A DNA stretch of 64,000 bases, taken from NCBI RefSeq assembly GCF_001556865.1, contig NZ_LSJY01000214.1, positions 1-64,000 on the forward strand. The letters run 5' to 3'. The position numbers and the translations under genes are program-made. This DNA comes from Sphingobium sp. CCH11-B1 (GTDB taxonomy: Bacteria; Pseudomonadota; Alphaproteobacteria; Sphingomonadales; Sphingomonadaceae). This document shows positions 55,784 through 64,000 of the stretch, piece by piece; position 1 is the stretch's first letter; each line of letters begins with the position of its first letter. The notes under the pieces are model-generated. The model saw nothing but the letters and a program-made list of their open reading frames with translations, was not told the origin of the DNA and searched no databases.

Positions 55784-56624
55784 AGGCAAAATCCAGTCCG
55801 ATGTCGGCAGCCGGTGCCGATTGGGTAAGGCGTCCAACGCTGATATAGGTCACGCCCGTCTCCGCTTTCGCGCGGATCGTGTCCAGCGTCACGCCGCCCG
55901 AAGCCTCCGTCGGCACGCGTCCGCCGACCAGCGTCACCGCGCCGCGCAATGTCGGGGCATCCATATTGTCCAGCAGCAGGTGGGTCGCCCCGGCGGCGAG
56001 CGCGGGTTCGATCTGGTCGATCCGGTCGACCTCGACGATGATCCGCTCCACCCCTGCGGCGACGGCCCGCCGCACCGCTTCCTCGACCGATCCTGCGACC
56101 GCGACATGGTTGTCCTTGATCATCGCCGCATCCCACAGGCCCATGCGATGGTTGGTCGCCCCGCCCATGCGCGTCGCATATTTTTCCAGGACGCGAAGGC
56201 CGGGGATGGTCTTGCGCGTGTCGAGCAGCGTCGCCCCGGTGCCCAGGATCGCATCGACATAGGCGCGCGTCATCGTGGCGATCCCGGTCAGATGCTGCAC
56301 CGTGTTCAGCGCCGACCGCTCGGCCGTCAACATCGCCCGCGCCTTGCCGCGAATGCGCAGCAAGTCGGTCCCTGCCGCCACGCTCTCGCCATCCTGATGA
56401 AGCTGCTCGATCTCCACCTCCGGGTCGAGTGCGCGGAAGAAGGCGATGGCGATCGGCAACCCCGCCAGTGTCACCGCATCGCGGCTGTCCATCACGCCTT
56501 CGAATATCGCGTCGGTGGGGATCACGGCCTCGCTGGTCACGTCCCGGCCGTCAGGGCCGAGGTCTTCGGCAAGGGTCGCCGCGACAAAGGCGTCGAGTTC
56601 GAAACCGGGAAGCGTGAACGTCAC
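55776..56624 (-). CDS. nadC: Quinolinate phosphoribosyltransferase (decarboxylating)
   Basis: Makes nicotinate mononucleotide from quinolinate. The 282 residues have LAEDLGPDGRDVTS, LNTVQHLTGIAT, LDTRKTIPGLR and AAMIKDNHV. I chose a GTG start at 56624 (4 bases after the nadA stop), since the upstream reading frame through nadA lacks family similarity. RNase T2 overlaps its end. Confidence 0.93.
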   Translation of the reverse strand: MTFTLPGFELDAFVAATLAEDLGPDGRDVTSEAVIPTDAIFEGVMDSRDAVTLAGLPIAIAFFRALDPEVEIEQLHQDGESVAAGTDLLRIRGKARAMLTAERSALNTVQHLTGIATMTRAYVDAILGTGATLLDTRKTIPGLRVLEKYATRMGGATNHRMGLWDAAMIKDNHVAVAGSVEEAVRRAVAAGVERIIVEVDRIDQIEPALAAGATHLLLDNMDAPTLRGAVTLVGGRVPTEASGGVTLDTIRAKAETGVTYISVGRLTQSAPAADIGLDFAYA

Positions 56625-56628
56625 CGGA

Positions 56629-57627
56629 TCAGTTCCGCGCGCCCAGATCGCCCTGTCCCACGCTCCCGCTCGCCATCTCCAGCATCCGGTCGAGGCTCTT
56701 CTTCGCCTGCAGACGCAACCCTTCATCCATCTCGATTCGCGGTTGCAGGTCGCGCAGCGCCAGATAGAGCTTTTCCAGCGTATTGAGCGCCATATAGGGG
56801 CAGATGTTGCAATTGCAGTTGCCGTCCGCGCCGGGCGCGCCGATGAATTCCTTGTGCGGCACGCTTTTACGCATCTGGTGGATGATGTGCGGTTCTGTCG
56901 CGACGATCAGCGTGTCGCCCGGCATGGTCTTCGCAAAGTCCAGAATGCCGCTGGTCGACCCGACATAGTCGGCATGATCGATGATATAGGGCGGGCATTC
57001 CGGGTGCGCGGCGACGGGGGCGTCGGGATGCTGCGCCTTCAGCTTCAGCAATTCGGTTTCGCTGAACGCCTCGTGCACGATGCACACGCCCGGCCACAAC
57101 AGCATGTCGCGGTCGAACTTGCGCTTGAGATATCCGCCGAGATGCTTGTCCGGGCCGAAGATGATCTTCTGGTCCTTGGGGATTTGCGAGAGGATTTTCT
57201 CCGCCGAAGACGAAGTGACGATGATATCGCTGAGCGCCTTCACCTCTGCCGAGCAGTTGATGTAGCTGAGCGCGATATGATCGGGATGCGCCTCGCGGAA
57301 TGCCTTGAACTGCGCGGGCGGGCAACTGTCCTCAAGGCTGCAGCCAGCGTCCATGTCCGGCAGCACGACGATCTTTTCGGGCGACAGGATTTTCGCCGTC
57401 TCCGCCATGAAGCGCACGCCGCAAAAGGCGATCACGTCCGCATCCGTCTCCGCCGCCTTGCGCGACAGTTCCAGGGAGTCACCGACGAAATCGGACAGGT
57501 CCTGGATCTCGGGAGTCTGGTAATAATGGCCCAGGATCACGGCGTTGCGTTCCTTGCGCAGCCGGTCGATCTCCGCGCGCAGGTCCAACCCCTGCAACGA
57601 TCCGCCTATGCCGCCACGTGCGTCCAC
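56629..57627 (-). CDS. nadA: Quinolinate synthase
   Basis: [4Fe-4S] enzyme that condenses iminoaspartate with dihydroxyacetone phosphate. The 332 residues have VILGHYYQTPEIQD, INCSAEVKALSD, the GPDKHLGGYL and HPECPPYI motifs and the last cluster region NCNCNICPYM. Its start is a GTG at 57627. nadB is not adjacent; nadA and nadC are together here. Confidence 0.95.
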   Translation of the reverse strand: MDARGGIGGSLQGLDLRAEIDRLRKERNAVILGHYYQTPEIQDLSDFVGDSLELSRKAAETDADVIAFCGVRFMAETAKILSPEKIVVLPDMDAGCSLEDSCPPAQFKAFREAHPDHIALSYINCSAEVKALSDIIVTSSSAEKILSQIPKDQKIIFGPDKHLGGYLKRKFDRDMLLWPGVCIVHEAFSETELLKLKAQHPDAPVAAHPECPPYIIDHADYVGSTSGILDFAKTMPGDTLIVATEPHIIHQMRKSVPHKEFIGAPGADGNCNCNICPYMALNTLEKLYLALRDLQPRIEMDEGLRLQAKKSLDRMLEMASGSVGQGDLGARN

Positions 57628-57684
57628 CCTGTCAACTCCGTATCGCCTCGATGCTCGCGCAGATAGGCGGGAGCGCCGGAGGGA

Positions 57685-58448
57685 TCAAGGATGTTGGGGC
57701 CAATAGCCATGGAGGGGCCGCGCCGCCCCCGGCGTGCCGGCCGTCACGGCGTCGCCCAGGGCCTTGCCGGCGGGGCTGAAGGCGACGATCTCCGCAAGGG
57801 CCTGCGTGCCTATGAGAAGGCACAGGCCCCATATATAGGCGGGATGAACCCCCGCTTGTCCCGGCGCATTCCCGCCAGAATGAACAGGACGGGAAAGACC
57901 ACCGCCGCCGTCCACCAGGCGACCGGCATCAGCAGCGGCATCGGCAGCAGCCGGCCGAACCCCGGCCCGGTGATCGACGCCATGGCGCAGAGCATCAGCC
58001 GGCTGTGCCAGTCCGTGCGCCGGCGCAGGCTGATCGCCCAGAAGACGATGCCAGCGAAGGTAAGGATGCCCACCGGATTGCCGATCAGGAACTCGTCGCG
58101 GGCGAAGAAAAAAGGGCCGCCATTGCCCCGGATGACGGTAAGCGTGATCGCCGTGCCCAGCCCCACCATCGCCGGCACCCATGCCAGCGCCAGCCAGCCC
58201 AGCCGCTTGTGCAGCGCCCTCGATCCCGTTGCGACCAGCCCGGTCTGGAGCAGATAGAGCATGACCCAGCCGAAGAAGGTCACGGCGTGGACATGATAAA
58301 GTACCGGCACCGCGAAGGTCGACCGATGAAACAGGATATTGGTCGAAAAACCCGCCACCAGCACCAGCGCCATGATACAGGCACTGATGAAGAAGAAACG
58401 ATGTTCACGGTCGAAGACGACCCTCGCCGCCGATACCTGCGTCGCCAT
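57685..58448 (-). pseudogene. Seven-helix membrane protein with a frameshift
   Basis: Intact reading runs 198 codons from the ATG at 58448 (GGGGG upstream) with six helices, then stops early at 57810. In the adjacent frame the sequence from VHPAYIWGLCLLIGTQALAE to TAGTPG continues as a convincing seventh helix and tail to the stop at 57685. The two fit together with one extra base in the C5 run at 57849-57853 (G5 on this strand). The predicted repaired product is 254 residues. The family is an uncharacterised sphingomonad membrane protein, as I recall. The shift may be a true mutation or a sequencing error. Confidence 0.7.
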
Positions 58449-58528
58449 GATGTCCCCCGCACGCCTTCTCGCTGAACGGAGTGATATCATTACTGGCGGT
58501 GCAGCGTCAATTTTGTGCCAACCGCTTG

Positions 58529-59239
58529 TTATTTATGCTTTTGAAGAACTTCGTTGATCGGTGTGGTCACGTCCCACCGGTCGCGATTGGCATCCCGTCG
58601 CTCGGGCGGAAACGTCACCAGCACCCGCGCGTCGCCATAGCCGATCGCGCCCAGCGGCGCGGCCATGATCTTCGCCACGGCGGCGCGACCATATTCGCGC
58701 GCCTGCGCCATGCGTTCGGGCGACGTCGCTGAAGCCTCCGCCCGCGCCTGCGCGTGGGCGGAGGCACGCCGGCTCAGTTCCTCGCCCGCCTGGCGGGTCA
58801 CGAACATGCCGTTGGTGCGCACCAGCGTCCGGCGGCTTTCATCGACATTGGGCCTGCCCGGCTTCACGTCGGGGGCGTTGACGATCAGCGTCCGGGTCTG
58901 CGCATTCCATTCCAGATCGCGCGCCGTCAGGCCCGACAGGTCGACGAAATAGTAGACCGAATAGGGCATTTTCACCACCTGATCCGATTTCAGCAGGCCA
59001 AATCCCCGCACATCCTGCGCCGTGCTCTGGATCGTGCCGTTGAGCTGCGACACGCGCAGGCTGCTCGCGCCGCCGATCTTCTCGGCGACGATCTTCGTCA
59101 CCGCCGACCCGTCATCCCCGACCGACACGACATAGTCGCGATTGTAACGCTGCCACCCGACCAACATCGCGCCGCCAATGCCAAGGATCAGCAGAGCCGC
59201 CAGGATCGGCCCGGCATAGCGTTTCAGCGCATCCGCCAC
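58529..59239 (-). CDS. DUF4230 membrane-anchored protein
   Basis: Protein of 236 residues with one N-terminal membrane helix (AGPILAALLILGIGGAMLVG) and a periplasmic DUF4230 domain (SLRVSQLNGTIQSTAQDV, VKMPYSVYYFVDLSGL, TRTLIVNAPDVKPGRPNVDE). Function unknown. The only credible start is GTG at 59239, which overlaps the hydrolase gene by 16 bases; longer readings are not protein-like. Confidence 0.82.
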   Translation of the reverse strand: MADALKRYAGPILAALLILGIGGAMLVGWQRYNRDYVVSVGDDGSAVTKIVAEKIGGASSLRVSQLNGTIQSTAQDVRGFGLLKSDQVVKMPYSVYYFVDLSGLTARDLEWNAQTRTLIVNAPDVKPGRPNVDESRRTLVRTNGMFVTRQAGEELSRRASAHAQARAEASATSPERMAQAREYGRAAVAKIMAAPLGAIGYGDARVLVTFPPERRDANRDRWDVTTPINEVLQKHK

Positions 59240-60102
59240 TGCCCGTCCCCGGCGGTTGCCACCACGCCCCGCCCGTCCAGGTCGATCAGGTGCGCCAAAA
59301 CTGACCGTCCCGCCGCGCCATACAGACGGGGATCGACGCCCTTGTACATCTCCGCGACCATGGCGGGGATCGCGCTTTCCCCGTTCCGCTCCAAAAAGCG
59401 CAATATCTGCCCCTCGCGCTGCTTGCGATGGCCCATCATGCCGCGCACCAGCCGTTGTGGATTGTCGACCGGGTCGCCATGGGCGGGATAGTAGATCGCA
59501 TCCTCCCGCTCCAGCAGCCGCTGCATCGAGCTCATATAGTGGGTCATGTCGCCATCGGGCGGGGATATGACGCTGGTCGACCAGCCCATCACATGATCGC
59601 CGGTGAACAGCGCCCGTTCCTGCGGCAGCGCGAAGCAAAGATGGTTGGACGTATGGCCGGGCGTCGCCACCGCCTCCAGCGTCCAGTCCGACCCGACCAC
59701 CATCTCCCCGTCCCGCAGCACGCGGTCCGGCCGATAATCCGCGTCGAACGCTGCGTCGGCGCGCGGGCCGTCATCCTCCAGCGTCAGCGGCGCGCAGCCA
59801 ACGACCGGCGCGCCCGTCGCCTGGCTCAGGGGGCGGGCGGCGGGACTATGGTCGCGGTGCGTGTGGGTGCACAGGATGGCGACGACGCGCCGTCCGGCGA
59901 TGGCCGCGCCCAGGGCCGCCAGATGATCCGCATCGTTCGGGCCTGGATCGATGACCGCCAGTTCATCCGTCCCCACCAGATAGGTCTGCGTGCCCGTATA
60001 GGTGAAGGGCGACGGGTTCGGCGCCAGCACGCGATGCACCAGGGGAGAGAGCGACATCATGATGCCGGTCGGCAGATCGGCCGGATCGAAGGGTGTTGCC
60101 AT
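59224..60102 (-). CDS. MBL-fold metallo-hydrolase (LACTB2-like)
   Basis: Zinc hydrolase of 292 residues. The metal motif is CTHTHRDHSPA, followed by ATPGHTSNHLCF, FTGDHVMG and a winged C-terminus (AEMYKGVDPRLYGAAGRSVLAHL) as in LACTB2. The substrate is unknown. The ATG at 60102 or at 60111 is the start; neither has a clear SD. Confidence 0.85.
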   Translation of the reverse strand: MATPFDPADLPTGIMMSLSPLVHRVLAPNPSPFTYTGTQTYLVGTDELAVIDPGPNDADHLAALGAAIAGRRVVAILCTHTHRDHSPAARPLSQATGAPVVGCAPLTLEDDGPRADAAFDADYRPDRVLRDGEMVVGSDWTLEAVATPGHTSNHLCFALPQERALFTGDHVMGWSTSVISPPDGDMTHYMSSMQRLLEREDAIYYPAHGDPVDNPQRLVRGMMGHRKQREGQILRFLERNGESAIPAMVAEMYKGVDPRLYGAAGRSVLAHLIDLDGRGVVATAGDGQWRMR

Positions 60103-60331
60103 GCGTCCCATGTGCGCATCTGGCCAGGAAATTCAAGATGGAAGACAGCGGCGAGCGGCCCTGGCGCGCCGCTTTTGCTATTGCGCGCCGTCTGTGCTAC
60201 ACACTTCGGGCTATAGTCGCAAATCGACGGTCTTCGGCGCTTTGCTGCTCCCTCTTCCTTCTTTCCCTGCCCCTTTAGCGAACCGGCGCGTCCACACGGG
60301 ATGCGTCGCGCAGAAAGAAAGGACGCTCATC

Positions 60332-60547
60332 ATGAGCAGCATTACCGGCACCGTCAAATTCTTCAACGCGGACAAGGGCTATGGTTTCATCGCCCCCGAC
60401 AATGGCGGCTCCGACGCCTTCGTGCACATCAGCGCGGTGGAACGCGCCGGCCTCGCCACCCTGCGGGAGAAGGACCGCGTGTCCTACGACCTTGAGCAGG
60501 ACAAGCGCGGCAAGATGGCGGCCGTCAACATCGCCCACGCCGAATAA
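60332..60547 (+). CDS. Cold-shock protein (CspA family)
   Basis: Single-stranded nucleic-acid binder of 71 residues. Motifs are TGTVKFFNADKGYGFI and DAFVHISAVERAG. AAAGGA is 10 bases upstream of the ATG at 60332. The leader of about 220 bases after the divergent hydrolase is long, as is common for csp mRNA. Confidence 0.95.
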   Translation: MSSITGTVKFFNADKGYGFIAPDNGGSDAFVHISAVERAGLATLREKDRVSYDLEQDKRGKMAAVNIAHAE

Positions 60548-60554
60548 TCCGACC

Positions 60555-60580
60555 GGTGGCCGGTCTTGCGGCCGGCCACC
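60555..60580 (+). terminator. Hairpin after the cold-shock gene
   Basis: Perfect 9-bp stem (ggtggccgg/ccggccacc) with an 8-base loop, starting 7 bases after the csp stop. No T tract follows, so termination would be weak; mRNA stabilisation is an alternative. Confidence 0.45.
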
Positions 60581-60611
60581 CTCGCCCAACCCATCGCCAC
60601 AGGAGGCCAAG

Positions 60612-60818
60612 CTGTCCAATCCCGACTATCGGGCGCTCGCCGCCCAGGCCCATAGCGACGCGGAATCCGCGACGCTCGACAATGTGCGCGACCGTTTCCT
60701 GCGGGCGGAATCCGCCTGGCTGACCATGGCGCGGCGGCAGGACGCGACGGACGCGGCACGCGCCCGCCGTGACGCGGAAACGCAGGCGCGGAACCTGGCG
60801 GTGTCCGAAGAGGGCTGA
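60612..60818 (+). CDS. Small acidic/basic helical protein, apparent CTG start
   Basis: ORF of 68 residues (SNPDYRALAAQAHSDAESAT..., ending AVSEEG) that resembles small sphingomonad hypotheticals I recall with an almost identical opening. There is no ATG, GTG or TTG before the conserved start; an AGGAGG SD (60601-60606) sits 5 bases before a CTG at 60612. It follows the csp gene. The predicted protein is helical and charged; function unknown. Confidence 0.6.
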   Translation: MSNPDYRALAAQAHSDAESATLDNVRDRFLRAESAWLTMARRQDATDAARARRDAETQARNLAVSEEG

Positions 60819-60979
60819 GCCCTTTGCCCTGTCCTAGCGGCGCATGGGTTGCTAGGCTCCCGCACATGCTCGCCGTCCGCCTCCCCTCCCGTTCCGCCGC
60901 TGTGCCGGTCGCACCATTATTTCCTATCGGCGCATGAAAATGTCGATTTCTGCGGGAAATATGCGAAGTTAAGCGCGCA

Positions 60980-61879
60980 ATGTCCTACAACGGCCCTGCC
61001 ATCATCGAACACTGGCGCGCCCATCTGGCGCTGGATCGGCGGCGCTCCACCCATACCGTGCGTGCCTATGTCGCGACGGCTGAACGGCTGATCGCCTTCC
61101 TTGAAGAGCATCGCGGCGAACCTGTCACCGGCACGCTGCTCGCGGCGCTCGACCAGGCCGACCTTCGGGCCTTCCTCACCCGCCGGCGGCTGGACGGGAT
61201 CGGCAATCTGTCGGCCGCTCGCGAGCTTTCGGCCGTGCGCGGTTTCCTGACATTCACAGGCGGCGAAAACGCCCGCGTCCCCCAGTTGAAGGGCCCACGC
61301 GTCAAGCGCGGCCTGCCCCGTCCCGTTTCCCCCGACGAAGCCGTCGCGCTGGCCGGGGACATTGCCGAAACGGCGCGCGAGGGATGGATCGGCGCGCGCG
61401 ACTGGGCAGTGCTGCTGCTGCTCTACGGCGCAGGCCTGCGCATTGGCGAGGCGATGGGCCTCAACGGCGATGTCCTGCCGCTTGGCGACACGCTGCGCGT
61501 CACGGGCAAGCGCAACAAGACGCGCGTCGTCCCGCTGCTGCCGCAAGTGCGCGCCGCGATCGAGGCCTATGTGGATCAATGCCCCTGGCCCACAGCACGT
61601 GAAGAGCCGCTGTTCCGTGGCGCGCGCGGCGGTCCCTTGTCCGCCGCCCTCATCCGCCGCGCGGTGCAGGGCGCGCGCGGCCGCCTTGGCCTTTCGGAAC
61701 GCACGACGCCCCACGCGCTCCGCCACAGCTTCGCGACGCACCTGCTGGCGCGCGGCGCGGACCTGCGCTCGCTCCAGGAACTGCTTGGCCATGCCAGCCT
61801 GTCCTCAACGCAGGTCTATACGCAGGTCGACGCCGCGCATCTGCTCGACATCTACCGCAACGCCCATCCCCGCGCCTGA
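60980..61879 (+). CDS. xerC: Tyrosine recombinase XerC-like
   Basis: Site-specific recombinase of 299 residues that with XerD resolves chromosome dimers. The SAM-like N-terminal domain (1-105) and catalytic domain carry Arg154 (GLRIGEA), Lys177 (GKRNKTR), His245 and Arg248 (HALRHSFATH), His271 and Tyr280 (STQVYTQV). Without phage or mobile genes nearby this is most likely housekeeping XerC. No dif site is seen. Confidence 0.9.
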   Translation: MSYNGPAIIEHWRAHLALDRRRSTHTVRAYVATAERLIAFLEEHRGEPVTGTLLAALDQADLRAFLTRRRLDGIGNLSAARELSAVRGFLTFTGGENARVPQLKGPRVKRGLPRPVSPDEAVALAGDIAETAREGWIGARDWAVLLLLYGAGLRIGEAMGLNGDVLPLGDTLRVTGKRNKTRVVPLLPQVRAAIEAYVDQCPWPTAREEPLFRGARGGPLSAALIRRAVQGARGRLGLSERTTPHALRHSFATHLLARGADLRSLQELLGHASLSSTQVYTQVDAAHLLDIYRNAHPRA

Positions 61880-61947
61880 GGCAGCCATCAAAGCGCCGCA
61901 ATTAGCCAGCAGGCTGCATCCCCCAGTCATGGTCGGGACATGCATCG

Positions 61948-62235
61948 ATGCTGCGTTTCCTTCTGCTCCTGCAAGCCGTTGGCAGCGGCGATATTCCGGC
62001 AGATTTCGACCTGGCGAAGGTGAAGCCGTCTCCGGATTCCAATGCCATCATTGTCACCGCGCGCCGGCCGGGCCAGCGGATCGAGCGAGAGCCGGTCAGC
62101 AACGAGCCGCCTCTGGGCCGGGCCGAAATCAGGCTGTTCGGCAATGTGAAGGGCAATGTGCATGTAGAAAGCGAGGGCTTCGGCAACGGCACCGTGTCGC
62201 AACGCGTCATGGTGGGGATCAAGCTCCCTTTCTAG
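61948..62235 (+). CDS. Small secreted hypothetical protein
   Basis: ORF of 95 residues with a hydrophobic N-terminus (MLRFLLLLQAVGSG) and a C-terminus (AEIRLFGNVKGNVHVESEGF, ending VMVGIKLPF) that could be a short outer-membrane or periplasmic beta segment. Similar small proteins occur in sphingomonads, in my recollection. No function is known. It overlaps dedA by 17 bases convergently. Confidence 0.6.
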   Translation: MLRFLLLLQAVGSGDIPADFDLAKVKPSPDSNAIIVTARRPGQRIEREPVSNEPPLGRAEIRLFGNVKGNVHVESEGFGNGTVSQRVMVGIKLPF

Positions 62236-62839
62236 GGGCCTGACCGCGCGGCTTCCATGTCGCCAGCCGCCACAGATACAGAATCACAGCGGCGACGACG
62301 CAAACCGTCGCCGCCGGTCCCACATATTTGTCGATCTCGCTGAAATTGCGGCCCAGCAGATAGCCGGCATAGGCAAGAATGATGTTCCAGATCAGCGACC
62401 CGCCCGCCGTCCACAGCAGGAAGCGGATATGCCCCATCCGAAAAAGCCCGGCGGGCAGCGAGATCATCGTCCGAAAGGCGGGCATGAAGCGGAAGACGAA
62501 AACCACGATCTGGCCATATTTGCCGAACAGCCGGTCAAGCGCCTCCACGTCCTGCCATTCCAGCGTCGCCCAGCGGCCATAGCGATCCACCAGCGGCTTC
62601 AACCGCGCGAAGCCCAGCAGGTGCCCCACCAGATACCAGAAATAATTGCCGAGGGTCGTCCCCACCGTGCCCGCCAGCAACAGCCACTCCATCGCCATCC
62701 GGCCCTGGCCCACGCGGATGCCGCCGATCCCCATGATGAGTTCGGACGGAATGGGGGGAAAGACATTCTCCAGCACCATCAGGAGGCCGATGCCCCAATA
62801 ACCGCCGGCGTCGATCAGGCGCAGCACCCAGTCGGTCAT
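62219..62839 (-). CDS. DedA-family membrane protein
   Basis: Membrane protein of 206 residues from the DedA/VTT superfamily: ENVFPPIPSELIMGIGG, the F[X]R[F]MPAFRT segment (VFRFMPAFRTMISLPAG) and several helices. DedA proteins are linked to undecaprenyl phosphate recycling and membrane homeostasis. The start is ATG at 62839. Confidence 0.92.
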   Translation of the reverse strand: MTDWVLRLIDAGGYWGIGLLMVLENVFPPIPSELIMGIGGIRVGQGRMAMEWLLLAGTVGTTLGNYFWYLVGHLLGFARLKPLVDRYGRWATLEWQDVEALDRLFGKYGQIVVFVFRFMPAFRTMISLPAGLFRMGHIRFLLWTAGGSLIWNIILAYAGYLLGRNFSEIDKYVGPAATVCVVAAVILYLWRLATWKPRGQAPRKGA

Positions 62840-62909
62840 GCTGTATGGCTCACAGGCAGGAGGGAATGGGGGCGGTCACGCGACGACAACGCGCAAACGC
62901 CCGCTCCGT

Positions 62910-63884
62910 TCAGTTGGCGGCCCGCTCCGCCAGTCGCGCATCGATTGCGTCCCAGATCATGCTGCCCGTATCCGTCCCGTCGAACGCGTCGATCGACACG
63001 ATCCCGGTGGGCGATGTGACGTTGATTTCCGTCAGCCATTCGCCCCCGATCACGTCGATGCCGACGAACAGCAAACCGCGCGCCTTGAGTTCCGGTCCAA
63101 GCGCGGCGCAAATCTCGCGCTCCTTGTCGGTGAGTTCGGTCTTCGCCGCCGATCCGCCCACCGCCAGGTTGGACCGGATCTCGCCCTTGCCCGGAATGCG
63201 ATTGACCGCGCCCGCGACTTCCCCGTCCACCAGCACGATGCGCTTATCGCCTTCCGCGACGCCGGGGATGAACGCCTGAACCATGAAGGGCTCGACCCAG
63301 CTTGCGTTGAACAGTTCGACCAGCGACGACAGGTTGGCGCCATTGCGGCCGACATGGAACACCGCCACGCCGCCATTGCCATAAAGCGGCTTCACCACGA
63401 TCTCGCCATGCTGCTCGAGGAAGCTGCGCACTTCGGCCAGGTCGCGGGTAATCATCGTCGGGGGCATGAAACGGGCATAGTCCAGCACGAACAGCTTTTC
63501 GGGTGCGTTGCGGACGCTTTCCGGGTCGTTCACCACCAGCGTCTCTGCCTGCACCCGCTCCAGCAGATGCGTGGCGGTGATGTAGCTGAGGTCGAACGGC
63601 GGATCTTGCCGCATCAGCACCACGTCCACATCGCGACCCAGGTCCAGCACCTCTTCCGGCCCGAACGCGAAATGATCCCCCACCACCTTCTGCACCTTCA
63701 CCGGGCGCGCCTTCGCCAGCACGCGGCCGCTGCGGAAAGTGAGATCAGGCGCAAGATAGTGATAGATCCTGTGCCCCCGCGCCTGCCCCGCCAGCATGAT
63801 GTGAAAGGTGGAATCGCCCGCGATCTTGATCCCCTCCATCGGGTCCATCTGCACGGCGACGGTCAGCGGGTTGAGTGTGGTCAT
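62910..63884 (-). CDS. gshB: Glutathione synthetase
   Basis: ATP-grasp enzyme joining gamma-glutamylcysteine and glycine. The 324 residues include VAVQMDPMEGIKIAGDSTF, the MRQDPPFDLSYITATHLL segment, the ATP-grasp EIVVKPLYGNGG loop and LTEINVTSPTG. The length is normal. It is transcribed leftward, 70 bases before dedA. Confidence 0.96.
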   Translation of the reverse strand: MTTLNPLTVAVQMDPMEGIKIAGDSTFHIMLAGQARGHRIYHYLAPDLTFRSGRVLAKARPVKVQKVVGDHFAFGPEEVLDLGRDVDVVLMRQDPPFDLSYITATHLLERVQAETLVVNDPESVRNAPEKLFVLDYARFMPPTMITRDLAEVRSFLEQHGEIVVKPLYGNGGVAVFHVGRNGANLSSLVELFNASWVEPFMVQAFIPGVAEGDKRIVLVDGEVAGAVNRIPGKGEIRSNLAVGGSAAKTELTDKEREICAALGPELKARGLLFVGIDVIGGEWLTEINVTSPTGIVSIDAFDGTDTGSMIWDAIDARLAERAAN

Positions 63885-63971
63885 GCGCTCGACGTCCTTC
63901 CTTATCCGTTCGTGCTGCTTAGGGGCTGGGCGAAGGCCAAGACCCGTATCGAAGCACCGTCCCGCACCACC

Positions 63972-64000
63972 CTTCGATACGCCCGTCGACGATGCTCAGG
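63972..64000. repeat. Edge of a dispersed intergenic repeat
   Basis: cttcgatacgcccgtc...gctcagg resembles one arm of the sphingomonad cttcga/gctcag intergenic repeats. It is cut by the window end, so the full structure cannot be seen. Confidence 0.4.

Noticed and set aside
60980-61879. The tyrosine recombinase as a phage or island integrase
   Set aside because: It has XerC length and motifs, no att repeats were seen, and the surrounding genes are housekeeping.

Overview
The window is high-GC chromosomal DNA from an alphaproteobacterium, most likely a sphingomonad (order Sphingomonadales, Sphingobium/Sphingomonas-like). Evidence: an hflK-hflC-degP block, a CcrM-type GANTC methyltransferase with GANTC sites in its own promoter region, an alphaproteobacterial heat-shock promoter before dnaK, EcfG-like promoter motifs, and small proteins I associate with sphingomonads (an HEMTH 'vgr-related' protein, DUF1272, DUF4112). 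I see no insertion sequence, prophage, plasmid gene or CRISPR array; this reads as core chromosome.

Layout. 0-4 kb: a tonB fragment cut by the window edge, an iron-regulated siderophore receptor, a ribbon-helix-helix protein and phaB. 4-8 kb: hemH, a Tat-exported molybdopterin-type oxidoreductase and a CoA-binding protein, all leftward. 8-19 kb: a GNAT enzyme, the Mrp/ApbC Fe-S carrier, hflK-hflC-degP, a HerA-like ATPase, an MFS transporter overlapping cysK, and a SleB-type wall hydrolase. 18.8-27.4 kb: rpoB-rpoC, closed by a strong terminator and followed by tRNA-Gln(CTG). 28-35 kb: a FAD-dependent dehydrogenase divergent from a MerR/LiuR-like regulator plus acyl-CoA dehydrogenase, then dnaK and dnaJ. 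35-43 kb: a PCu(A)C copper chaperone with an overlapping HEMTH protein, folP, ccrM, ArsR and TetR regulators, and the overlapping operon glmM-DUF1272-thiD-rnhB. 43-51 kb: an AGCS symporter, csbD, then an envelope-lipid neighbourhood (GNAT-fold acyltransferase, fatty acid desaturase, lptG, lptF, DUF2141 protein, lipid kinase). 51-64 kb: an ABM monooxygenase, an OprP-like porin, an orphan substrate-binding lipoprotein, DUF4112, nadA-nadC-RNase T2, a frameshifted membrane protein, DUF4230, an MBL hydrolase, a cold-shock protein, a small ORF with an apparent CTG start, a XerC-like recombinase, DedA and gshB.

How the genes may work together. The left end is iron and heme oriented (TonB, siderophore receptor, ferrochelatase, Fur-like boxes). 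The most interesting neighbourhood is 44.8-51.2 kb. Sphingomonads carry glycosphingolipids instead of LPS in the outer membrane, yet lptF and lptG are here beside a GNAT-fold protein that may be a bacterial ceramide synthase, a desaturase and a diacylglycerol-kinase-fold lipid kinase. I infer a sphingolipid assembly and export neighbourhood; the sequence alone does not prove it. Other points worth checking are the GANTC cluster before ccrM, a LiuR-like palindrome, a one-base frameshift in a membrane protein, and a small ORF with no canonical start codon but a perfect Shine-Dalgarno.
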